Origin: Amoebophilaceae bacterium
GTDB lineage: Bacteria; Bacteroidota; Bacteroidia; Cytophagales; Amoebophilaceae
Direction: 5' to 3'
DNA length: 28,012 nt
NCBI GenBank assembly: GCA_025455725.1
Contig: JALOLY010000005.1
Location: 1-28,012 of the forward strand
Both the position numbers and the translations under genes were made by a program. The notes below the pieces were generated by a model. It was not told where the DNA came from. It made no database searches and worked only from the letters and a program-made list of their open reading frames with translations. Shown here piece by piece: positions 1 to 6,700 of this stretch (positions within the stretch are counted from its first letter, which is position 1; each line of letters starts with the position of its first letter).

Positions 1-2
1 GG

Positions 3-308
3 CTGGGCAGGAATTATCTCAAGGGGCGTGTCGGTGACACGAACCATGCCTTGTTAGCAGGCATGGGCTTCAACTTGATGCTGCTGCTCAGAGAATTGGC
101 AGGTAATTTTTGGGCCCCTTATCCTTTGGGCCCTTTGCGCGCTAAGACCCAGGGAACATCTGCACCGTGCGCAACATTTACAGCCCCTGGGATGTGTTAT
201 GAAGATTCGACTATCTACGTAACCACACCGTTCTGCATTTATCAGAGTAATGTCTCCCTTTTTATCTTTTCATTCACATCCGAGTTTGACAGCCTTCGAA
301 GAAAATGA
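3..308 (+). CDS. IS5-family transposase, C-terminal part (cut by window edge)
   Basis: The frame is open from the left edge and starts upstream of the window. The first 35 or so residues read RNYLKGRVGD, then NHALLAGMGFNLMLLLREL. This is the typical end of IS5-group DDE transposases (R-N-x-L-K-G-R-x-G-D, then a small-residue/Leu helix). Such proteins normally stop soon after this helix. Here the frame runs on for about 65 more residues of low-complexity, unfamiliar sequence up to the TGA at 306-308, so the true end may be altered or decayed. No terminal inverted repeat could be identified to the right. The family call is from motif recognition. Whether the element is intact cannot be judged from this fragment. 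Confidence 0.65.
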   Translation: MGRNYLKGRVGDTNHALLAGMGFNLMLLLRELAGNFWAPYPLGPLRAKTQGTSAPCATFTAPGMCYEDSTIYVTTPFCIYQSNVSLFIFSFTSEFDSLRRK

Positions 309-551
309 GTTTCAATCTTCTCGACACATACACGGCAACAGCTAATACCTGAGATCGCCGGTACCTAGATGCCTATCTAAGCACGGTGCACCTACCTACA
401 GGGAATAGTGTACTAGGAAACACATGAGTTAACCAATCACTATGCTGAAAGAAATAGGATTTTATTGTTTAAGTATAGCTTTTTCGATAAAATTTTATTC
501 TATTTATTGTTATTTTGTTCGTATTTGTTTTAATTGTTGTAATCCAAATAC
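309..551. other. AT-rich leader region before the peptide gene
   Basis: This gene-free stretch lies between the transposase end and the small peptide gene. Positions 455-540 are very AT-rich. TTATTTTG at 510-517 differs from the Bacteroidota -7 element TAnnTTTG at one position, but no TTTG lies at the right distance upstream. A promoter for the downstream cassette is expected here but I cannot pinpoint it. Confidence 0.3.
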
Positions 552-674
552 ATGGAGAAACTAAAACGTACTAGGCTTATGAAGACAGTAGAAAATGACA
601 TGGCTCCGAAGAGTTCTTATGAGACAGGAGGTTACATCGTAACCGTTGCTATCGGCACGCCGATAGCGGCTTAG
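552..674 (+). CDS. Candidate RiPP precursor peptide, 40 aa
   Basis: A 40-codon open frame, ATG 552 to TAG 672-674, is the first gene of the cassette. The N-terminal half is charged and basic (starts MEKLKRTRLMKTVEND) and would be the leader. The C-terminal part reads ETGGYIVTVAIGTPIAA, a hydrophobic Val/Ile/Thr/Ala/Gly-rich core-like tail. Residues 26-27 are Gly-Gly; cleavage there would release a 13-residue peptide beginning YIVTV. The gene precedes a strong hairpin and then genes for a CMD-fold protein, an exporter and an HExxH enzyme, the usual position of a RiPP precursor. There is no clear Shine-Dalgarno, as is normal for Bacteroidota. I recognise no named precursor family. Coding status is inferred from context and composition and is not proven. 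A chance open frame of this size is the main alternative. Confidence 0.55.
   Translation: MEKLKRTRLMKTVENDMAPKSSYETGGYIVTVAIGTPIAA
648..667 (+). other. Hairpin inside the end of the peptide gene
   Basis: GCTATCGG (648-655) and CCGATAGC (660-667) form a perfect 8-bp stem with loop CACG, over the last codons of the candidate precursor. No T-run follows. It may protect the 3' end of a short precursor mRNA, or it may simply reflect the codons used. Confidence 0.5.
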
Positions 675-680
675 TTGTAT

Positions 681-721
681 GGGGCTTGGGATTAACAACG
701 TAATCCTAGGCTCCATCTTTT
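681..721 (+). terminator. Attenuator/terminator-like hairpin between peptide and enzyme genes
   Basis: GGGGCTTGGGATTA (681-694) pairs with TAATCCTAGGCTCC (701-714): 14 continuous pairs including three G-U, with loop ACAACG. ATCTTTT follows at 715-721. The hairpin sits 7 nt after the peptide stop and 20 nt before the next start codon. Partial termination here would make more precursor message than enzyme message, a layout known in many RiPP operons. The T-tract is short, so read-through is expected. Confidence 0.6.
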
Positions 722-733
722 AATGATTATGCC

Positions 734-1135
734 ATGAAAAAGGAAGAGTTGCCAGCACATCAAAAATATGCTGACTTGATACGGAAATTCGCCGTGGATG
801 CCGTGGAAAGAATAGATAAGGAGCTTTATCCTGTATGCGAAGACTTGGTAGACCATTTGGTTACCGACATCTACGGGTTTGCTTATCAAAGACCGCATAT
901 AGACGTGCGAGTAAGGCATTTAATCTCGCTAGGCGTGCTTGCTGCTATGGGAGGTTGTGCACCTCAACTAAACTTTCAACTAGAAGCAGCGCTTAATTTG
1001 GGCATACCGCCTGATGAAATCAAAGAAGTATTTATTCAGGTAGCCGTTTTTGCCGGGAATGCACGAGCCATCAACGCGGCAAATATTTTTCATAAGCTAT
1101 TGACGCAACGAAGTGGTAATGAGAAAAATGCGTAA
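734..1135 (+). CDS. Carboxymuconolactone decarboxylase (CMD/AhpD-fold) family protein
   Basis: A 133-aa all-helical protein. The segment from residue 61 matches the CMD family signature: RHLISLGVLAAMGG, then QLNFQLEAALNLG, IPPDEIKEVFIQ and VAVFAGNARAINAANI. The usual length of the family is 120-150 aa. Two features depart from well-studied members. There is no CxxC pair as in AhpD peroxidases; the cysteines, C35 and C75, are isolated. The position that is often His in 'LxxHxxxA' is Gln82. Catalysis as a decarboxylase or peroxidase is therefore doubtful. It is the first gene after the attenuator hairpin and overlaps the exporter gene by 17 nt, so a role in maturing or handling the cassette product is inferred. 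The fold call is firm; the function is unknown. Confidence 0.75.
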   Translation: MKKEELPAHQKYADLIRKFAVDAVERIDKELYPVCEDLVDHLVTDIYGFAYQRPHIDVRVRHLISLGVLAAMGGCAPQLNFQLEAALNLGIPPDEIKEVFIQVAVFAGNARAINAANIFHKLLTQRSGNEKNA

Positions 1136-2417
1136 CAGTAGTGCTTTTGTAAGCTACTTACTACTTGACGTTGCCATGGAAAGTGCTTTCCGGTCAGTGC
1201 AACTCTATGTAACCTGGTGGTTTCTGCAAAGTCATGATATGACTGTTGGGTTATCTGTCATACTCGCTATCGTGTCGTTTTTCAATATCATCTTTATTCC
1301 CATATCAGGCACTTGGAGCAGTAAGGTTCTGTTACCCGACTACATTGTCCAAGCCGTCTACTTAGGATGCTTTACGTTGGTTGCTTGGTTGATAGCTCTA
1401 AGACTGCTAGAAGACACCAAATATTGGCAATACGCCCTGATAATACTTATGGTCCTTTTGGGTATTGCTACAGCCTTGCTTAGGCCTTTATCTATGAAAG
1501 TGATCAATGGCCTTTTTCAGGGAGAAATGGCGATCAACAAAGCGTATCAAACAAAGTATTCCCTTGCTATTCTAAATGTTTTACTAGGCCCCACCTTATC
1601 TGGGTTTGTGATAGAAGCCTATGGGGGGAAAGCCCCTCTTGTGTGCGCTTCCCTTTTTTGTGGATTAGCATGGTTGGGAGCTACCGTTTTCAAAAATACG
1701 AGTCGTAGCTGTTTCAGTAAATTTTCAGTGTATAGAGCGACTAGAGGTGGGTGGACGAGTGAACTTATACGTGGGTTTCAGCTCAGTTTTTACGTCAAAG
1801 AAGAGAGAGCAATTGCCATCATATCCACCTTTCTCAATTGTTTTTTCTCTCCTTTCATGTTCTTACTGCTCCCTGCTATCATGACACAGCTCCATGCATA
1901 TACGCTTCGGGAGGTGGGGCTCATCGAGTTGTGTTTTGGAGTTGGTATCGCTATTTCCTGCACAGACTATGTGACGTCATTCGTTAAAAAAAGATTGAGT
2001 CTCTATCACGCCTGTTTGTTCTATATCATCATGCTTACTGGTAGCTTTCTCCTTTTCTCTATGTTATCCAATGTGCTGCTCTTATGCTTCACAGGAGCAA
2101 TCATGGGGGTCGCACTGAATTCATTTAATGTGGTGGTAAATGCGAGAAGATTGCATTGCATACCAAGTTCTCATCAGGCGATTATGGAGGGATGTTTTGT
2201 CTTTTTATGCACTGCCGCTGTACCCATTGGATTCATACTTACAGGTACTCTTATGCATATCTTCTCACCACAGGCAATTATAGGTATCTACGCCTTTATT
2301 TGTTTTACGTCGGTGCTGTTCTTGTGTACCTCTGCCAGTGTCAGAAGAATGTTGCAACCAAATATTCGGGCAGATTACTACGCCAAACAGTATCCCGAGC
2401 TCTTTAATTGCTTATGA
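1119..2417 (+). CDS. MFS-type transporter, probable exporter of the cassette product
   Basis: A 432-aa, strongly hydrophobic protein with about 11-12 membrane segments in two halves, separated by a basic loop near residues 190-215. This is the layout of major facilitator superfamily permeases of the drug-efflux/EntS-like kind. I see no ATPase or peptidase domain. The GTG at 1113 is also in frame and ATG 1128 is possible; ATG 1119 was chosen as the first ATG. It overlaps the CMD gene by 17 nt and its TGA overlaps the next gene's ATG (ATGA, 2414-2417), so the genes are likely translationally coupled. Export of a small modified peptide, or self-protection, is inferred from the neighbours. The substrate is not readable from the sequence. 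Confidence 0.75.
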   Translation: MRKMRNSSAFVSYLLLDVAMESAFRSVQLYVTWWFLQSHDMTVGLSVILAIVSFFNIIFIPISGTWSSKVLLPDYIVQAVYLGCFTLVAWLIALRLLEDTKYWQYALIILMVLLGIATALLRPLSMKVINGLFQGEMAINKAYQTKYSLAILNVLLGPTLSGFVIEAYGGKAPLVCASLFCGLAWLGATVFKNTSRSCFSKFSVYRATRGGWTSELIRGFQLSFYVKEERAIAIISTFLNCFFSPFMFLLLPAIMTQLHAYTLREVGLIELCFGVGIAISCTDYVTSFVKKRLSLYHACLFYIIMLTGSFLLFSMLSNVLLLCFTGAIMGVALNSFNVVVNARRLHCIPSSHQAIMEGCFVFLCTAAVPIGFILTGTLMHIFSPQAIIGIYAFICFTSVLFLCTSASVRRMLQPNIRADYYAKQYPELFNCL

Positions 2418-3454
2418 AATACCACTTCCTACCAGATCCTAAAACGTTGGCTGCTATAGTTGATACGTTTAAAAGAAAACTTCAGGCTAGCTATAAAAAG
2501 CTGCTGACTACTATATACAAAGAAACAGGCCACCAACAGTCACAGACTATCCTAGAAAAAATAGTAGCACTACCTAAGGAAAACTTTTCATCGATCCTTA
2601 CTTTCTATTATCACCACACGGTTAGAGGCATTAATGCAGGAGAGCATATCCCCAAGCTACTATCGGACCTTGATCTCGTACTAACCTTTGTGAAGGAAAA
2701 ACATCACAACAGCTCGTTTGTAGTGTACGAAACAATGCCTGACACAATTTCTCATACAATTCTGAAGACAATGGGGCATTCGATAACCGATTATAATATT
2801 TCATTAAGAGGATTGTCAAAAACAGAAGAGATCCAGGCAAAGCAGTGTTTAGAGCAGGGTACGAAATATCTCTGGCACAGTTGTCCCAAGATGCTGGAAA
2901 ATATGCGAGAACTCGTTCATCAAATATTTTTTGTGGGAAGTGATTGCCCACAACGACACTGCGTTTTTTCCTTAACGAGTGCCGTGACACAAGGCATAGT
3001 TTTTATTAATGGAGCCTATAGTCCTAGTTGGGTCTTTTTGTTAGACAAGTATGTACACGAAGCTGCACATGCGTATCTCTTTTTAATCAATCAAGAAGAA
3101 TTACTTGTATTGAATGATCCAAAAGAATTATACCCTTCCCCTCTACGACAAGATAAAAGACCTATGGAAGGTGTGTATCATGCACTCTTTGTATTGATGC
3201 GCTTGTTATATGCCTTTTCAGCAATAAGGGAAAAACAAGAGCTTATGGAAAGCGATAGCAAGGAAATAATAACGCTTATGAGCATGTACTCAGCTGGCTT
3301 AGAGAGGAGTTACACTACTGTGATGCGTGAAGGAAAATTAACTCCAATAGCCAGACTTTTGTTGGAAGATGGGTATGACGCGGTGTACAGATCTCAGCAT
3401 AAATTGTGCCCTATTCGTAAGAATGCAACAATAAGCAACCCCAAGGGGACGTAA
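2414..3454 (+). CDS. aKG-HExxH-type peptide beta-hydroxylase-like protein
   Basis: A 346-aa soluble protein. The key motif is HEAAH at residues 215-219 (YVHEAAHAYLFLINQEELLV). About 20 residues later comes YPSPLRQDKRPMEGVYHALF, with His256. An HExxH followed by 'SPxRxDxRPxxGxxHaxF' is how I recognise the HEXXH-motif protein family found in RiPP clusters. Members are known as Fe(II)/2-oxoglutarate peptide beta-hydroxylases, some fused to radical SAM maturases. Here the domain stands alone with an alpha-helical N-terminal region of about 150 residues. ATG 2414 overlaps the exporter's stop; a TTG at 2408 is less likely. Probable role: hydroxylating side chains of the 40-aa peptide. A zinc peptidase is the alternative reading of HExxH, but the downstream motif favours the hydroxylase family. 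Confidence 0.65.
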   Translation: MKYHFLPDPKTLAAIVDTFKRKLQASYKKLLTTIYKETGHQQSQTILEKIVALPKENFSSILTFYYHHTVRGINAGEHIPKLLSDLDLVLTFVKEKHHNSSFVVYETMPDTISHTILKTMGHSITDYNISLRGLSKTEEIQAKQCLEQGTKYLWHSCPKMLENMRELVHQIFFVGSDCPQRHCVFSLTSAVTQGIVFINGAYSPSWVFLLDKYVHEAAHAYLFLINQEELLVLNDPKELYPSPLRQDKRPMEGVYHALFVLMRLLYAFSAIREKQELMESDSKEIITLMSMYSAGLERSYTTVMREGKLTPIARLLLEDGYDAVYRSQHKLCPIRKNATISNPKGT

Positions 3455-3557
3455 GATACTTCCCTAGGCTAATCACACACAAAGAAACGATAAGCAATAC
3501 GGATCTGGCGATTGGTAGGCTACCGACAGGGGAGTGTATTGTTAATCTGCTGTACAG

Positions 3558-3595
3558 AGCTGCCGCCTATACCTAGTCAGGCATAGGCGACAGCT
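3558..3595. terminator. Hairpin downstream of the HExxH gene
   Basis: AGCTG (3558-3562), CGCCTAT (3564-3570) and CCT (3572-3574) pair with AGG (3579-3581), ATAGGCG (3583-3589) and CAGCT (3591-3595). That is 15 pairs with two single mismatches and a 4-nt loop. No T-run follows on either strand, so classical intrinsic termination is uncertain. Its position suggests 3'-end formation for the plus-strand cassette. Confidence 0.45.
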
Positions 3596-3697
3596 GCAAA
3601 ACCCTTGCACGGCATGGAATAGTCTCAGTAAACGTTTTTATGATTAACGAGAAGGATTACTTACAATCGATCATATGCGCCTGCCTCCCTTTTTTAA

Positions 3698-3754
3698 GGA
3701 GTATTCAGGACGGTACCCATTGAGTAATGGGCAGGCATTAATCCTGAAAACTCC
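3698..3754 (-). terminator. Long hairpin just after rpoC
   Basis: GGAGTATTCAGGA (3698-3710) and TCCTGAAAACTCC (3742-3754) form a 13-bp inverted repeat with one mismatch. It encloses a second stem, CCCATT/AATGGG (3716-3721/3726-3731). It begins 17 bp past the rpoC stop and is the natural end of the rpoBC transcript. There is no U-tract after the arm in either direction. Confidence 0.5.
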
Positions 3755-3771
3755 CTCACGGCATACTCACG

Positions 3772-6700
3772 CTAGCGTACAGCTTGTCCCTGGATCATAT
3801 CGTCTCGAAGAGATTCCGCTTGTTCGCGCGCTTCCTTAGGGTCCATAACAAGCCTACTATACTTCCTAAGGCCCGTTCCAGCGGGGATTAAATGTCCTAG
3901 AATTACATTCTCTTTCAGTCCTCTCAGGGTATCACATTTTCCCCTAATGGCTGCCTCACTTAGTACCTTAGTGGTCTCCTGAAAGGAAGCCGCCGATATA
4001 AAGCTCTCTGTGCCCAACGAAGCTTGGGTGATACCCAATAGTTTAGGTTGAGCAACTGCTGGCCTAGCATCTCTTACCTGAACTGTTTTTAAGCATTTTT
4101 CTTTTAAAGCAGCGACTTCCTGTGCCAACGTGCTCGCACTAACGATCTGCCCAACTTTCAACACCGAAGAATCACCTGCTTCAGTAACTACCTTTTGGGT
4201 CCGTATCTTATCGTTTTCTTCTCTAAAAAGGAATTTATCAACGATCTGGCCCAACATAAAGGTCGTATCTCCTGATTCTATCACCTCAAGCTTTTTCATC
4301 ATCTGCTTGACAATGACTTCAACATGCTTGTCATTAATCTTCACCCCCTGCAAACGGTATACGTCCTGAAGTTCATTGACAAGATGCCTCTGCACAGCAA
4401 TAGGCCCCTTAATCGCCAAAATATCAGCTGGCGCGATAATGCCATCAGACAGAGGATCACCCGCTTTGACATAATCATTATCTTGTACGAGGATATGCTT
4501 TGACAGAGGTACGAGGTATCTCTTTTTAATGCCTCTTTTTGATTCAACCACGACCTCTCGATTGCCACGTTTTATGCCACCATAAGTAACAACCCCATGG
4601 ATTTCGCTGACAACGGCTGTGTTGGATGGATTCCTGGCCTCAAAAAGCTCAGTAACCCTGGGAAGCCCTCCTGTGATGTCTCTGGATTTCCCCATCATCC
4701 TAGGAATTTTTCCTAGAATTTGCCCTGCACAAACTTTATCCCCGTCTTCTACCACTAACCGAACTTTCACAGGAAGGCTATAATGCGTGGCCACCCCATT
4801 TTCATCCTCTACAATCAACGTGGGGTTCTTGGTTTTATCCCTGGTATCAATGATGACCTTTTGTTTGTAACCTGTTTGTTCGTCGTACTCCTCTTTATAG
4901 GTAATATCTTCTTCTATTGCCTCAAACACAACCGTCCCAGCAGATTTAGAAAGGATAACAGCATTGTACGGATCCCAGTAGCACAGTTCCTGATCTTTTG
5001 TGACTTGCTCGCCCTCTTTCACCTTTAAGTAAGCTCCATAAGGGACAGGACTAGTCGTTAATACTTTCTTCGACTTAGGGTCCAGGATGTGTACCTCGCA
5101 GGATCTACTCATAACTACTTCCAGCTTTTGCCCCGTATCATGGGTGGTCTCTACAGTATTCATGTCTTCAAACGTCACCAATCCGTCATACTTTGCTTGA
5201 ATCTTTGAGGCCACAGCAATGTTAGAAGCCGTACCTCCTACGTGGAAAGTTCTTAATGTTAGCTGCGTACCTGGCTCACCAATAGATTGAGCAGCGATAA
5301 CACCTACTGCTTCTCCTATTTGCACCATCTTACCTGTGGCAAGGTTTCTTCCGTAACATTGAATACACACCCCTCGCTCGGCTTCGCAAGTCAACGCCGA
5401 CCTAATTTCTACCTGCTCTACGCCCGCCTCATCAGCCTTTTTAGCAAGTGCCTCCACAATTTCTTCACCAGCAGGAATGAGTAGCTGTTTCGTAACAGGA
5501 TGGTATACATTGTGGGTAGCTATTCTTCCTAGTATTTTTTCAGAGATCGGTTCGATGACTTCATCATTGTCCTTCAGTGCCGAAACTACAAGGCCCCTCA
5601 GCGTGCCACAGTCTTCTTCAGTAGTGATGATATCTTGAGCCACGTCAACCAGCCTCCTCGTCAAATAGCCTGCATCAGCTGTCTTGAGTGCCGTATCAGC
5701 TAGCCCTTTACGTGCTCCATGGGTGGAGATAAAATACTCGATAACATCTAATCCTTCCTTGAAATTAGAGAGAATAGGGTTCTCGATGATACCACCCACA
5801 GCACCTTGAAAACTTTTTTGTGGTTTGGCCATCAAGCCCCGCATTCCTCCTAGCTGGCGCACTTGCTCTCTTGATCCTCGAGCTCCTGAGTGCATCATCA
5901 TATAGACAGAATTGAATCCCTGCTGATCTTTTTCTAGCTGCTCCATGAGCAAATTGGTGATCTGCGTGTTGACACGCGTCCAAGTGTCGATAACCTGATT
6001 ATAGCGCTCCCTGTCAGTAATCAGCCCCATCAAGTAATTATTCCAAACGACGTCCACCTCTTCCTTGGCCAATCCAATGAGCTGATTCTTCTCTTGGGGG
6101 ACTTTTATATCATCTAGTGCCATAGACATCCCCCCTGTATAGGCAGACTGAAAGCCTAGCTCCTTGACCTCATCGAGAAACTGTACAGTACGTACGGTGC
6201 CCACTTGTTTGTATACCTGAGCGGTAATAGCCTGCATCTTTTTGCTAGTAAGCATTTCATTGATGAAGCCAATTTCTTTCGGTACATACTGATTAAACAC
6301 AACCCTACCGGCGATTGTGTCGATGATTGATTCCACCAGTAGGCCCGCTGTATCTTTCATCTTTACCTTGACTTTGATGTGAGCGTGTTGGGATAAGCTA
6401 CCGCTATCCAAGGCCATGATGACTTCCTCAGGAGCATAAAAAACCATTCCTTCGCCCTTAATAGGGTGCTCAGCTGTGCTCTTTCTACCCTTTGTGAGGT
6501 AATACAGGCCAAGTACTATATCCTTAGAAGGTACGGTAATAGGAGCTCCGTTGGCGGGATTGAGAATGTTGTGTGCCGATAACATTAACAGGGATGCCTC
6601 TGTAATAGCCTCCTGGCTTAAAGGCACATGCACAGACATGGTATCGCCATCAAAATCTGCATTAAATGCAGTACAGACCAAGGGATGCAGCTGAATAGCC

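Larger units (their letters stand above)
3455..3771. other. Convergent intergenic region between cassette and rpoC
   Basis: These 317 bp without a credible gene contain two strong hairpins, annotated separately (3558-3595 and 3698-3754). The longest in-frame ATG run is 27 codons (from 3640) and has no recognisable character. Confidence 0.6.

Noticed and set aside
2631..2990. 119-codon minus-strand frame inside the HExxH gene
   Set aside because: It is antisense to a gene with clear family motifs and shows no motif of its own.
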